Source: Opisthocomus hoazin (taxonomy: Eukaryota > Chordata > Aves > Opisthocomiformes > Opisthocomidae). From it: 64,000 nucleotides of DNA. The position numbers and the translations under genes were made by a program. The DNA lies in NCBI RefSeq assembly GCF_030867145.1, contig NC_134454.1, forward strand, positions 72,611,037-72,675,036, given 5' to 3'. How positions within the stretch are numbered: position 1 is the first letter of the stretch; every line of letters starts with the position of its first letter. The notes under the pieces were generated by a model that did not search any database, was not told where the DNA came from, and worked only from the letters and a program-made list of their open reading frames with translations. Positions 1 to 12,179 of the stretch are shown piece by piece.

Positions 1-2796
1 GGGTGAGTTTGCCCAAGCCAAAGTTAGTGCCCATATAGTCAAGGCTACTGTCCCACAGGACAATGTCCATTTGAGTAAGGATAATTCTACATTTTAAATT
101 AATAAGGACAAATTTACAAATGAAAGTACATCCTTTGTGAAGTGAGGTGGATTTATGTCCAAGATTTAACTCAAAAATAGGGGAAAAGGAAGACAATGAT
201 CTTAGTGAAGAAAATAAAAGGGAAAAAGTCAGAGCATGACTTAGTCAAGTCTAGCTCTTTTACAAAACATAAAATATGGTGCCTTGTTCACAGAATCACA
301 GTAAAAGTCTGGCTTGAAAGGGATATCTGGAGGTGACAGTCCATGTCCTGCCTGAGGCCAGGATAACTTCTAAGTGTGATGAGGTTTCTCAGGGCCTTGT
401 CCAGCCAAGTACTGAAGCTCTTCACAAATGTAGATTCCTATGAGGGACTCACCTTTCTAGGTCACTTTTTCTTTTACCTCATTTTGAAAGAATATTTACT
501 GAAATATTGTGGCCTTGAGCTTCTCCTAAGTATTTTTTTCAAAAGGCTCTCATTTGAGATTTTCTTCAGAGGCCTCACAAATGTAAGCTGTTCATTTTGT
601 GTTTATGAAAACTGATGGCAGAGAAGTCTGTGGACTGACGACATGTTCTGCTTCAGTGGCACGAACAGGAGTACATAATCCCTGGTCTTGTCTTGGTAGC
701 TCATCCCAGCTTTTAAATAGTTCTTTTTCCCAAGGGGCAGGGCTCAAGAAGAAACATTTTTAGTGTCAAGGAAAAGTGTTTCAAGTAGGAATAATTATAT
801 TCCTCCTTGAGGAAGAAAAAACCACGACAGCTGTCTTCATCCTGCAATTATTCCTGTGCTTAAATCTCAACACAAGAACTTCCACTACCTTCTGTAAGCC
901 ATTGATTGTGATGAGATTTCACATCTGTCTACATCTAAGCGCTAGTAATTGTTTGCAAAATCCAGGTATGAGTACCAAAGACTGCTGCAACTCTTTGTGC
1001 CTTGGTGCCTGGAGCTGGGTGGGACAGGTAGGAAGGGGCACAATGAGGGTCTGTGCCCAAGAGAGGCACCATAATTCCAAGCCTAAAGGGAGCCCAGTCC
1101 AAAAGGAGTGTCCTGTGTCATAGTCAGAGGAACCTGGATGTTCATCCAGGATTTCTGGGCACATTGCAGAGGTGCTGCTACTGCTCTGTGGCTGTAGAAA
1201 CCTAAAAATTTTGTAGGGCCCTCGGTGACATCTAAAAGCAAGGAAGGGATAGAGAGCATAACAACTTTAGCCTGGCAGTGTTCTCTGATGGTACAAACTC
1301 TGCTGGTGTTCCCCACAAGCCGTGACAGCTGTGCTGCTTCCTAGGATGCCATGGACCCGTAACAGGAGGATGCACCATGATGCTGCTCTGTGTCGCTGAT
1401 TTATACTCTAGAAAAAAGTATTTTAATTAAATTATTGTGGAATGAAAATATGATCATTTTCAGTAGACAATGAAGTAATTGGACATTAGAGGAGGAAAAT
1501 GAACTGTGACTGGGGCAGCAGTTTAGTACTGCAGGAAAATTGCAGTAATCCTAATGAGGTGCTAAAAAGCAAAATGAAAGCAGTCCCAGTCAGATAGTTG
1601 ATTTAAAAACCCAGTTGCTTTAGGGCTTTCATGTAAAATGTATCAACCTCATTCTTATCTACAACACTTTATCTATTATTGTCAACCACTGTCATGACAG
1701 TGTGAGCTTCACCAAATGAGCACAAAGACAAGGGGAAGTTGAAGTTAATTAAAAATGCAGCATTTTAAAAAATTAAAATCTTATTTAAGCCCTGGTCAAG
1801 TATAGACTCTGTTTTACTGTATTAGTTCTGAAAGTAACATGGAAAATTGAAATAAACTCTGAAAGGCCTTGCTATTTCACAAACAAAATATGTATGCACA
1901 GGATATTTTCCAGCATGGCTGCCTAACTCACAGATAAATATTATACTAAATATTCACCAAAATAAATCCACTTGTATATCAAAATACATTTGCCTGGCAT
2001 TATATATAGGGCATTCTTACAGATTTATGGCTTAAATGCATTAAGGCATCTTAATTTTCAGCATTTAGCTTCACTCCATATGTAATTTCTGTGTATCTGC
2101 AGTGTTATCTGTTGTCTAAGAAAGATTTTCTCAAGCAATAACATTCCTAGCTCTAGTCCGATCATTGACTTCATGATAGACTCGTGAACCAGCAAAGCAC
2201 ATAGGTATATGTTTAGTTGTACCTATGCAAATAGATTCACTGAGGTCTTGTGTGGATAGTGCTTGACACAGTCAGGAGTGTTGCACAGAATCTTCCCCTG
2301 GTTGAGAAGCTGTAGGAAGGTCGAGAGAATGAGGGAGGTTGATGGTCTAGGACCCAGAAAAAGGAATTTCAGGGAAGAGGCTTTGTTGCATTGTAATAAT
2401 GACTCTACAAATAGAAAGCGAGATGAAAGGTGCATTCTGCTCATTTACTATGTTAGGAAGAAAATTAAAATAAGGGCATGAGTCTGCACATTTTCCACAC
2501 TCTCTTTGTGTATAGAACATCCACTGTAAAAATGACTTTTTAATTAAAAAGAAGTGCCACTGTTGATATATTGTGAAGCCAGAGGAAGTCTGACAGCCTA
2601 ACTATAGTATGCAGACCAATCAAGTGAGAAAGTGGCTGAGCTTGGAAAGATTGTAGAGTGAAGAGCAAATCACCTCGACTGTCTCTCCCACCGAAAGATT
2701 ACCTTGCCTTCAGGGAGACAAAGAAAAGACCTGCGGTGCGGCCGAGCGGAAGGCCGTCACTGCCGGCAGAAGGTGTGGAGGCTCAGCAGAGGCTCC
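1..2796. other. AT-rich noncoding stretch, no gene seen
   Basis: The reading frames here are all under about 120 codons, lie on both strands, resemble no family I know and are not flanked by convincing paired splice sites. The base composition is AT-rich and irregular. I see no transposon ends. It lies far downstream of PARP8. Undetected conserved noncoding elements are possible but cannot be shown from one sequence. Confidence 0.6.
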
Positions 2797-2908
2797 GAGG
2801 CCAGCTGCTCTTCCAAAAGGTGGCTGCTCCTCTTCTCCCGAGGCTGGCTGCTTTTCTTCGGAGGATGGCTGCTCTCTGCTCTGCTTCCAAGGCTGGCTGC
2901 TCTCCCCA
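2797..2908. repeat. imperfect GC-rich minisatellite, about five units
   Basis: Five imperfect copies of a unit built around GGCTGGCTGCTCT follow one another, with cores near 2801, 2820, 2843, 2865 and 2892. The units are about 19 to 29 bases long and differ in their CT-rich spacers. The array sits in a local GC-rich patch with several CpGs (about 2730-2960) inside AT-rich DNA. A 118-codon plus-strand frame covers it, but the Ala/Leu/Arg-rich translation is what such a repeat would give by chance, so I do not call a gene. Confidence 0.55.
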
Positions 2909-5900
2909 CCGCAGTGCGAGCCTGACATCTACCGTGTGCTGCCGCTCGGAAAGCAGCAAGCTAACTTCATCATTACTCAGTAGAGATTTCATAGATACGA
3001 ACTATGTAAGGTGAGGACAGTCCAGACAAAGCGAAGTATAATTTCAAATCTGCAATTACAAGAAAAAAAAAAAAAGAAAAAAAGTTATTTCAGCCTGCAT
3101 AAAAGCTATTGACTTCTGTGTCTCAGTGAGACAGAGGATGCAGTGACCCAAAAGAGCTGGCCGTAACTCTGCCTGACCCCTGTGTTCTCCAGTGGCTAAG
3201 GACCTAGAGCCTGTTAACTAGAAATACTAGACACTGGATTTAACATTAGAGTGAAGCTGCCTGAACTTAGCTGGAGGTAAAAATGCTGCAAATTCTTTGT
3301 CACATCTTCAGTAGGAAGATATTAAAATGCTGAAAGAAATTTAGGGCAAAGTGTCCAGCTCACTTCCAAAAATAAACTGTAAGATCAATTTTGCAAAGTC
3401 AAAGGCAGAGTTTAAAAAGCATTTAGGCATACAGAGGTACATAGTGAGTTCAAGAGAGGTGAATCAGTGTTGGATCCTAGCTCCTTTTGAAGCCTTTAAT
3501 TTTTTTAATTTATGTGATTAAGATGCTTAGATACAGTTGAAAACTGTACCTTCTTGAGTAGTTAGCTAGGCATCCAGCTCCCACCTGGAGTTCAGTTTGA
3601 TTCCCACCTGGAAACAGATCTTAATCAGGGAAAAGAAATAGGCACCTCCAGATGCTGACTCATCCCCTTAAATGTATGTAGTTTAGGATGGCTAAATTAT
3701 TCTACAGAGGTTCTTACCTTCTTCCATTCACAGCAGAGAGTAGGTTAATTTGATCCTTATATGCCACTCACATTAAATGACCTGGTATAAAATGACACCA
3801 TCCCCCCCCGCCCCGAGTTGCCTCAGGAATCATGCTAACCTAAGAATTGATCTGGTTGTTCACTACCAGAATAGGGATTCGTGAATAAGATGATTTCCTG
3901 GTCGTCCTCGAGTGGTACAGAGAGCAGGATAGTCCCTGAAGAAAGCATTTTCTTCAGGGAGATACTCTTCTGAAAAACACAGAGCAGAATCATATGCCAA
4001 GGATGGGAAAAGAAAATCCTACACATTGACTTAGATTTTATTGCCATAAAAATTCAAAAATTCTGTGAGCAACACGGAGTGAAGACTCTGGAGCAGTGTA
4101 CAGCGGATGGCTCTGTGAAACCACAGCCTTCGGGCTCATCTCCCATGTTGAGGATATCCAGCAGGAGTGGCAGGTAGGGTTCTTGTTCTGCCTGCTGGGA
4201 CAACGAGGAGTAAAGCAACATTGAGACTTTGGCCCAATTTATGTTAAAATTTTAGCAGAGCAGAATAACGTGTAGACATATACCTCCATGCATTAATTTT
4301 AGAAAGTTGTCTGAAAATACTATTCCTCAGACCTAATCCAGACTACTGCACAGCACCTGGTGCCATTAATCAGTTCTGCTATTTTCATAGCCGACAGTGG
4401 AAAAAACCTTGAATAGGTCACAGTTCCCCAGACTGATACTTTATGGCACAAGCTTAATGATTCACTTTAATAATTTTAAATTAATTCTCACTTTTCCCCC
4501 CATCCTCTGATTCAGTTTTCCACTTTCTGGTAACGGTCTTACACTTTTATCTCGATCAATAATGTTGTGAGTAGTCAGAGTACCTGACAGATGACAACAT
4601 CTTTGTTATTTAAGGAGGTCTCTTATGACACAGGACCATTGACTAAGGGCATTTTCTTAAAAAAAAAGCTTTTACTTTATAATATACTGCAGATGCAGAT
4701 GGAAAGTGATGTATTGTGTGATGTACTAAACAAAGAAATAAATAATCAGCTATAGGAATATTTTTTCCCTTGCTGTCACAAAGCAATCTAAATTTTAGTA
4801 TTTATTCTAGAAATGTCCTAGCCTCTTAGAGGCAAATTATGCATGAAATAATGCAATTAAAACTGAAATAAAAGATTTAAATGGAGCCTCTAGGGGCATC
4901 AAATGGCACCACACTGTCTCACACTTTACTGCCTCTTAAAATGAATGCTCAATTTATAGGAAAACCTTTCCAGTCCTGACTCTTAGAATCCTCTGATTTT
5001 GATGGCACCAATCATAATTCAGTTTCCCTACGCCATGGAACATGTCAGCATTTCCCTCATGCTCCGAAATGAATAGTCAGTTCCATGACACAACACAACC
5101 TTATTCCTCAGTGCAAGGAGGACTGTCTTAACTCCTCATTTCTTGACTGGCATGTTCCAGCTTTTTCAGAAGATATTCTTATATCCATACTGAGACTCTC
5201 AGTGAATACTTTTGTCACTGGCAGCCTTGGGAATGACACTTGGAAAATCATTAATGGCACCACTATGAAGTGAGGGATCTTTGGGAGTGGTGGATGCCGT
5301 GTTCAAAACCGCTATAAAATATTAGGTCTCCAAGACTATCAGTGATGAGGGTGGAAAAGACACACACATTTTCAGTGGTGTAACAACTTGCAAAGAGCCA
5401 AAATGTCATCGTTTAACCCCAACTGGCAGCTAAGCACTGCACAGCCACTTGCTCACTCTCCCCTGCCGAGATGTGGGAGAGAATCGGAAGGGTAAAAGCA
5501 AGAAAACTCATGGTTTGAGATAAAGACAGCTTAATAGGTAAACCAAAAGCCGCACGCACAAGCAAAGCAGAACAAGGAATTCATTCACTCCTTCCTGTCG
5601 GCAGGCAGGTGTTTGGCAATTGCCAGGAACGCAGGGCTCCATCACGCATAACGCTTACTTGGGAAGATAAAACGCCATCACTCTGAACACCACTTCCTCT
5701 TCCTCTTTCTCCTCCCCTCAGTTTTATATGCTGAGCATGACGTTGTGTGGCATGGAATATTCCTTTGGCCAGTTTGGATCCACTGTCCAGGCTGTGTCCC
5801 CTACTAGCTTCTTGTGCACTCCCCGCCTTCTCATTGTCAGGCCAGTATGAGGAGCTGAAAAGTCCTTGACTGCTTAGCAACAACCAACACATCAGCGTAT

Positions 5901-7408
5901 TATCAATATTGTTCTCATACTAAACCCAGAACACAGCAATATATCAGCTACTAGGAATAAAATTAACTCTATCCCAGCCCAAACCAGGACACTAAACTAC
6001 TTCTTTTCTTCTATTCTCTTCCCTCACTCTAAATTGCTGAAGAGTTTTGATGACAGACATTCAACACCCAGAAATACCAGCAAAATAAATGAACTTTTTT
6101 TTTCTGGGTTTACTCACCAAAAACAATGACTTCACAACTGGTTTCATTTGGGATGGAAAATTCATGGTGAAAGAGGAAGGCATAAGGTCAATTTTCAGTC
6201 CACAGAACTTAATAAATAGGTTATATATACCTACTGCCACATCAGGATTGTCAATAACTTCACTGAAGTCTCTCTGACTGTAGCAAACTACGTTGCATAA
6301 TCACAGAAACTGATTTTCTCAACAAGAACAGAGATCAATCTGTGGAAACTTCTCTCTCTGACTGTGAGCAATGAAGGGATATCGTGACATCAGAATAACT
6401 TTAGACAATGCATTTGCATCATAGAAAATACTGTTTGAGAGGATCACAGCTATGTCTTTAACTACTAGTTTGAGTAGCTGAAATATCACAGAGGAACATC
6501 AGGATTTGTTGTCACACTATTACTGTTGTGCTGAGTTTCTAAGAAACAATCTCACAAAATCTCAGTAATACTTTTACAAAAATCAGCAAACCAAGAAGAC
6601 TCGCTAGTTGTAGATTTTCAGAGCTTGTTACATGGAAGATCTACAATAAATGCCATGAACATGGTCGACATTTGAACTAGTTCACAAAGTTAGATTTCGC
6701 CAGTTTCCAGCAGAAGAGAGTGATATATCGTTACCTGAGGACTTGCCAACATGGATACACTGAACAGGACATGCTGTGAACATGGTCATACCCAGCAAGT
6801 CCTGACTCGCCAGTGCTAGCAGGGTTTCTGCTTGCATGACCTGCTGTCAGTGATCCAGAAGCCTGCTTGATTATGTCACCACGCGGTGGGGGTAGTAGAT
6901 CATGGCTGGCAGCAACAGTTCACTGCAATTTTGGTCAGGTTCCAGTTCTGTAACACTTGAACATCGTCACTTGACCATTCAGATTGATGCAATCTTCCAA
7001 AGTGTTAAGGTATACAAGAAAATGACAGAAGCCACATCTCACACTGCAGAAAAGCTAAATTTGCTTCACCATCATCATACCTAAAGGCACACATTTGGTA
7101 AATGTTGGTTTAGATGGTATTGATAGAGACAACAGAATTTGTTTTTCCAGGGGTCCAATTTTTTAGCAATCTTTTCAAAAGAGTTTAAATAATTCACCTG
7201 TTGCGAATGTTCCAAAATGAACGCTTTGCTTAATTATTAAACATCATCTTTTATGCTGATGTTAAATTAGTATTTAAGAAGCATAGAAATTTGTACAGAA
7301 GCGAGACTACCAATGCCATAATTAGAGTCTTTTAGGCCTAAAAGTGCACCCACCTTATTAGCAGATTAGCCAATATGCTAGTTAATATGTTTGAAGTAAT
7401 GCATTTGA
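2909..7408. other. noncoding stretch, no gene seen
   Basis: No recognisable exon, RNA gene or transposon end is visible. Small items only: an A-rich run at 3061-3084, a C8 run near 3804, and a duplicated CCCACCTGGA near 3581 and 3604. Short open frames on both strands look random. Confidence 0.55.
3061..3084. repeat. A-rich simple repeat
   Basis: An A13 run, one G and a further A7 run. It could be the tail of an old retroposed sequence, but nothing recognisable precedes it. Confidence 0.6.
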
Positions 7409-7984
7409 AAGACAGACTCGTTAGGAAAGACAGGCCAACAAGGGGAGGTGGGGGAGTTGCTCTATATGTGAGGGAGCAACTGGAATGCATTGAGCTTGGC
7501 CTGGGGGCAGATGAGGAACGAGTTGAGAGCTTGTGGGTTAGAATTAAGGGACAGGCTCACAGGGGTGACATTACGGTGGGTGTGTACTACAGGCCACCTG
7601 ACCAGGAGGAGGAAATTGATGAGGCCTTTACAGGCAGCTACAAGCAGCCTCACAGTCACAGGCCCTGGTTCTCATGGGGGACTTCAACCACCCTGACATC
7701 AGCTGGGAAGACCACACAGCTAGGCAGATGCAATCCAGGAGGTTCCTGCAGAGCATCGATGATAAATTTCTGATGCAAGTGGTGGAGGAACCAACAAGGA
7801 AAGGCGCTCTGCTGGACCTTGTATTAACAAACAAGGAGGGACTGGTGGAGGATGTGAAGGTTGGAGGTAGACTCCGCTACAGTGACCATGAAATGGTCGA
7901 GTTCAGGATCCTGCGTGGAGGAAGCAGGGCGATAAGCAGGATCAAAACCTTGGACCTCAGGAGGGCTAACTTTGGCCTTTCAAG
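7409..7984 (+). pseudogene. CR1 ORF2 endonuclease domain, partial and frameshifted
   Basis: This is the C-terminal part of an apurinic/apyrimidinic-type endonuclease, which nicks target DNA in LINE retrotransposition. Visible motifs are GGGVALYVRE in the first frame (about 7440-7475), VGVYYRPPDQ (about 7580-7610), and MGDFNHPDISW in a second frame from 7674. The frame changes near 7630 and again near 7975, so two indels break the link to the reverse transcriptase. The N-terminal half of the domain is absent, so no active endonuclease can be made. Confidence 0.85.
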
Positions 7985-8188
7985 GAGCTACTGGGAGTAA
8001 TTCCGTGGGCCAGGGCTCTCAAAGGCAGGGGGGTCCAAGAGTGCTGGACGCTGTTTAAACGTCACTTCCTCCATGCTCAGGAGCGGTGCATCCCCCTGAG
8101 AAAAAAATCGAGCAAAGGAGGCAGGAGACCTGTATGGTTAAACAAGGAGCTTCTAGCGGAGATCAGGTGGAAGAGAAAGGTCCATGGA

Positions 8189-10036
8189 ATGTGGACAGAG
8201 GGGCAGGCCACTTGGGAAGAGTACAGGAATGTGGTCAGAGCGTGCAGGGATGTGACAAGGAAGGCCAAAGCCCACCTGGAATTGAAGCTGGCAAGGGATG
8301 TCAAAAACAACAAGAAGGGCTTCTTCAACTACATCAGCAGCAAAAGGAAGGCTAGGGACAATGTGGGGCCGCTGCTGAATGAGGCGGGCGTCCTGGTGAC
8401 GGAGGATGCAGAGAAGGCAGAGCTACTGAATGCCTTCTTTGCTTCAGTCTTCAGTGCCAAGGCAAGCCCTGAGGAATCCCACGCCCCGGAGGTAAGAGAG
8501 GAAGCCCTCAGAGATGATGACTTTCCCTTGGTCAAGGAGGACTGTGTGAGGGATCGCTTAAGCGATCTGGACACCCACAAATCCATGGGCCCTGATGGAA
8601 TAAACCCGCGAGTGCTGAGGGAGCTGGCGGATGTCATTGCTGAGCCACTCTCCATCATCTTTGAGAGGTTCTGGAGGACAGGAGAGGTGCCCGAGGACTG
8701 GAGAAAGGCCAATGTCATTCTGATCTTCAAAAAGGGCAAGAAGGAGGACCCAGGGAACTACAGGCTGGTCAGCCACACCTCCATCCCAGGAAAGATGATG
8801 GAGCAGCTTATCCTGGAGCTCATCAACAAGCAAGTGGAGGAACAGAAGGTTGTTATCAGGAGTAGTCAGCATGGATTCACTAAGGGGAAATCATACCTGA
8901 CCAATCTGATAGCTTTCTACGATGACATGACTGGCTGGGTAGATGAAGGGAGAGCCATGGATGTTGTCTACCTAGACTTCAGCAAGGCTTTCGACACAGT
9001 CTCCCATAATATCCTGCTAGGGAAGCTCAGGAAGTATGGGCTGGATGAGTGGTCAGTGGAGTGGATTGAGAATTGGCTGAATGGCAGAACTCAGAGGGTT
9101 GTCATCAGTGGCGCTGAGTCTATTTGGAGGCCAGTAACTAGTGGTGTCCCTCAGGGATCAGTACTGGGCCCAGCCTTGTTTAACTTCTTCATCAACGACC
9201 TGGATGAAGAGTTGGAATGTACCCTCAGCAAGTTTGCTGATGACACCAAACTGGGAGGTGTGGTAGACACACCGGAAGGCTGTGCTGCCATTCAGCGTGA
9301 CCTGGATAGGCTGGAAAGTTGGGCAGAGAGGAACCTGATGAGGTTCAACAAAGGCAAATGCAGGGTCCTGCACCTGGGGAGGAACAACCCAACACACCAG
9401 TACAGGCTTGGGGCAGACCTGCTGGAGAGCAGATCTGCGGAGAGGGACCTGGGTGTGCTGGTGGACGACAGGTTGACCATGAGCCAGCAGTGTGCCCTGG
9501 CTGTCAAGAAGGCCAATGGCATTCTGGGGTGCATTAGGAGGAGTGTGGCCAGCAGGTCGAGGGAGGTTCTCCTTCCCCTCTACACTGCCCTAGTGAGGCC
9601 TCATCTGGAGTACTCTGTCCAGTTCTGGGCTCCCCAGTTCAAGAAAGATGAGGAGCTACTGGAGAGAGTCCAGCGGAGGGCTAAAAGGATGATGAGGGGA
9701 CTGGAACATCTCTCCTACGAGGAGAGGCTGAGGGAGCTGGGCTTGTTGAGCCTGAAGAAGAGAAGGCTGCTAGGGGACCTAATATATGCTTACAAATGTC
9801 TCAAGGGTGGGTGTCCGGAGGATCGGGCCAAGCTCTTTTCAGTAGTGCCCAGCGACAGGACAAGGGGCAATGGGCACAAACTGAAGCACAGGAAGTTCCG
9901 TCTGAACATGAGGAAGATCTTCTCCACTCTGAGGGTGACGGAGCCCTGGAACAGGCTGCCCAGGGAAGTTGTGGAGTCTCCTTCTCTGGAGATATTCAAG
10001 ACCTGCCTGGACAAGGTCCTCTACAGCCTACTGTAG
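8189..10036 (+). CDS. CR1 ORF2 reverse transcriptase, 615 codons
   Basis: RNA-directed DNA polymerase of a CR1 LINE. The first in-frame ATG is 8189, but the same frame is open from 7970, where it still reads as CR1 ORF2, so the ATG is not the original start. The conserved RT blocks are in order: a [15 protein letters not shown] segment, [11 protein letters not shown] (motif A with its catalytic Asp), [12 protein letters not shown] (motif B), and FADD at residues 349-352 (9233-9244) with the two catalytic Asp of motif C. The downstream thumb and connection segment runs to the stop, and the tail octamers follow 65 bases later. The RT frame has no stop or frameshift. A lone RT without an intact endonuclease or a known promoter is probably not mobile itself. 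Confidence 0.9.
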   Translation: MWTEGQATWEEYRNVVRACRDVTRKAKAHLELKLARDVKNNKKGFFNYISSKRKARDNVGPLLNEAGVLVTEDAEKAELLNAFFASVFSAKASPEESHAPEVREEALRDDDFPLVKEDCVRDRLSDLDTHKSMGPDGINPRVLRELADVIAEPLSIIFERFWRTGEVPEDWRKANVILIFKKGKKEDPGNYRLVSHTSIPGKMMEQLILELINKQVEEQKVVIRSSQHGFTKGKSYLTNLIAFYDDMTGWVDEGRAMDVVYLDFSKAFDTVSHNILLGKLRKYGLDEWSVEWIENWLNGRTQRVVISGAESIWRPVTSGVPQGSVLGPALFNFFINDLDEELECTLSKFADDTKLGGVVDTPEGCAAIQRDLDRLESWAERNLMRFNKGKCRVLHLGRNNPTHQYRLGADLLESRSAERDLGVLVDDRLTMSQQCALAVKKANGILGCIRRSVASRSREVLLPLYTALVRPHLEYSVQFWAPQFKKDEELLERVQRRAKRMMRGLEHLSYEERLRELGLLSLKKRRLLGDLIYAYKCLKGGCPEDRAKLFSVVPSDRTRGNGHKLKHRKFRLNMRKIFSTLRVTEPWNRLPREVVESPSLEIFKTCLDKVLYSLL

Positions 10037-10100
10037 GTGACCCTGCTTTGGCGGGAGGGTTGGACTAGGTGACCCACAGCGGTCCCTTCCGGCCCCTACC

Positions 10101-10122
10101 ATTCTGTGATTCTGTGATTCTG
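10101..10122 (+). repeat. CR1 3' octamer tail
   Basis: Two full ATTCTGTG units and one partial unit end the element. CR1 reverse transcription starts on such octamers, so they define the 3' end. Confidence 0.9.
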
Positions 10123-11629
10123 CGAAAGTACGATGAAGGCAATGCACACAGCCTTTAATATCTGAGAAGTTAAGTCTTTGACTCCTGCAGACAGTATAAC
10201 CCTTCTTTGCTCAGACAACATTTTCCAGACCTGTTATTTAGAATATTGCCTCATAACATTTTTCTTATTGTGAAAGCAGACCCAGAGAGCTGCAGGTTTT
10301 CACCAGTGAGAGAATCTAAAACACAAAAGGACAGCACTAGGTACAGGTTGCTCCCCCAGCTGCACAAAACTTACCCCTAGCTCGAAGTTAACGGCAAAAC
10401 ATCAGTAGTGCCTAAATCTCATAGAAGAGAGGGAACAAAGCAGACCAAACATGATGATCATTACAGACATGATAGTACAAAAGGTATTAGGCAGAGGATA
10501 AAGTGTGTAGAAACATCAGGCATAACAAAATAGCTAGGAACAAAATGTCCCGGATGTAGACATGGTTGTAGACAACATCACAGCATGTGTTAAAAAAAAC
10601 ATTGTGACTGAAAGCGTCTGTGAAAAAAATACTTTCTGTCAGTACAGACTTCAGAATAGCCCATTATAAAACCTGTGTGATAGATAACCATTATTGGCAT
10701 GTGGCGTTCACCCATTACTGGCCCGTGGAACCAAAGCAGCTAAAATGCCAGTAAGAATTTGGAGGTCATTACAGGCACATCCAGATTTGTTGTGTTAGTG
10801 AGTGGTACTGACAGAATATAATAATGGGAAACCTGATTTATGGAGCATGGACAGCTCTAAGCAGGTAAGAAAGCAGTGCCAGAGATAAGATGTTTTGTAG
10901 ATGCTTAGTCAAAGAGTATAAATATAAATAACAAAGCAGACTATGTAGTCTTTGACGGTAGTTTGATGCTGTCTAACAAAATGGGACATTTTACAATGAC
11001 TCATATCACAAAAATGAATCACAATGTGCCAGCAGCTGTTCGTGTTCACAGAATTATGCTTGCTTGCCTGAGATGTATAGTAAAAATACAGCCGTAAACT
11101 GCCAGATAGGAATAATAGAGAAGGCAGGAGAACCTATGAGGTTAGGTGGTTTAGTTTTGTGAGGAGGCTTCTTCTCACCCTAAGCGACTAAAAGCAAGGT
11201 CGGTAAATGTGTGGGGATTTGGTGGGCCACAGGGAAGAAAAAGTCTATCAAATTTGCAACCGAGATCCACACATGAAAGGGTGAGGAAACAGGATTACAG
11301 AATACAGTCCATGCTGAGACATTATGAGCAGCATTTCCCTCCTACTGTCAATTTTCCTGCAATGTTGCATTGGTATTTTCCACAGAATCTTGAAGAGTCC
11401 CAGCTAAATTGAAATACAAAAAAAAAAAAAAAGGAGAAATTCTACAGTCTTTATACATGTAAAGCATCTAAACTACTGAAACAAATTCAGGTAGCTTAGA
11501 CATTAATGCAGCAAATGAGTACTGGTGTGGAAAAAATAATAAATAGAAGCAATGCCTCTAAAGTGTGAGATTTTTTGGTGTTATAATCAGGATTATCTAC
11601 TTTTTTCTGAAGAAAATTTAACTGTTTTG
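10123..11629. other. noncoding stretch between CR1 and ERV
   Basis: About 1.5 kb of unremarkable AT-rich DNA with no gene or repeat that I recognise, apart from an A15 run at 11418-11432. The last bases before the retrovirus give its left target duplication. Confidence 0.55.
11418..11432. repeat. A15 homopolymer
   Basis: Uninterrupted run of fifteen A. Nothing recognisable as a retroposed gene lies upstream. Confidence 0.7.
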
Positions 11630-11634
11630 ATTAG
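11630..11634. repeat. left target-site duplication, ATTAG
   Basis: ATTAG directly precedes the first TG of the 5' LTR and is repeated exactly after the 3' LTR (18267-18271). A 5-bp duplication marks a retroviral integration and fits ERV-L-type integrases better than 4-bp (gamma-like) or 6-bp (ERV-K-like) classes. Confidence 0.92.
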
Positions 11635-12046
11635 TGTCCTGGGTTTGGCCAGAACAGGGTTAATTTTCACTGGAATCCAGGAAGGGGTACAGCCGGGGGG
11701 TGGGGGCTGACCCCACCTGGCCAAACAGAGCCTGGTATTCCATACCATGTGCCGTCACGCTGGGTTCCGGTGGGGGGGGCGGTGCGGCGGGAAGGCACTC
11801 GCGGCTTGGGCGGGCGCAGCGCCGGTCCGGTTTCGGGAGAGCGGCTGTTGTACGGTTCGTGGTTGTGTTTTCTCCTTATTTGTATCGTTGTTGTTCCTGT
11901 TTTCCCTCTGTTCGCTGTTCTGTTAAACTGCCCTTATCCCGACCCACCAGTTTCTGCCTCTTTCTTTTCATTCTCCTCCGCACGCCGGCGGGGGGAGGGG
12001 CGGCCGCGTGGCGCTTTTGTTGCCGGCGGCAGCCGAAACCAAAACA
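11635..12046 (+). repeat. 5' LTR, 412 bp
   Basis: It begins TGTCCTGGGTTTGGCC and ends CCGAAACCAAAACA. The LTR supplies promoter and polyadenylation functions to the provirus. The middle is very GC- and CpG-rich, with GGGCGG-type boxes near 11775 and 11810. I see no TATA box and no AATAAA, so transcription probably starts from a CpG/Sp1-type promoter and the poly(A) signal is non-canonical. A 116-codon frame starting at 11700 is an accident of LTR composition and recurs in the other LTR. Confidence 0.95.
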
Positions 12047-12052
12047 TTAAAT

Positions 12053-12071
12053 TGGCGCCCAAACGTGGGGC
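12053..12071 (+). promoter_or_regulatory. primer-binding site, tRNA-Lys-like
   Basis: TGGCGCCCAAACGTGGGGC lies six bases after the LTR end. It is complementary to the 3' end of the tRNA-Lys1,2 type (TGGCGCCCAACGTGGGGC), except for one extra A that would bulge out. It primes minus-strand DNA synthesis in the retroviral cycle. Confidence 0.82.
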
Positions 12072-12179
12072 GGGGATAACGGCAGGGCTGAGCAGCGGGT
12101 GTTAAAACTGCTTTCTTAGATTTTGTTAAATTTTGTTGTAGGCATTTTTTCTGTGTTACTTAAATAGTCGCCGGTAAAA

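Larger units (their letters stand above)
7409..10122 (+). mobile_element. CR1 non-LTR retrotransposon, 5'-truncated, nearly complete ORF2
   Basis: This is a chicken-repeat-1 (CR1) LINE in the plus orientation. It begins inside the endonuclease domain of ORF2, runs through a long reverse transcriptase frame, and ends in the CR1 signature tail ATTCTGTG-ATTCTGTG-ATTCTG without poly(A). ORF1 and the 5' UTR are missing, as usual for LINE copies truncated during target-primed reverse transcription. The left boundary is estimated from where similarity to the CR1 endonuclease begins and may be off by tens of bases. No target duplication was seen, which is normal for CR1. The element closely matches the shorter copy at 37630-39507 over their shared part. 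Confidence 0.93.

Noticed and set aside
2658..3014. 118-codon plus-strand frame
   Set aside because: It lies over the minisatellite; the composition explains the open frame and no family is recognised.
11700..12050. 116- and 118-codon frames in the LTR, repeated at 17920-18330
   Set aside because: They are products of the GC-rich LTR sequence, occur in both LTRs and overlap each other in different frames.
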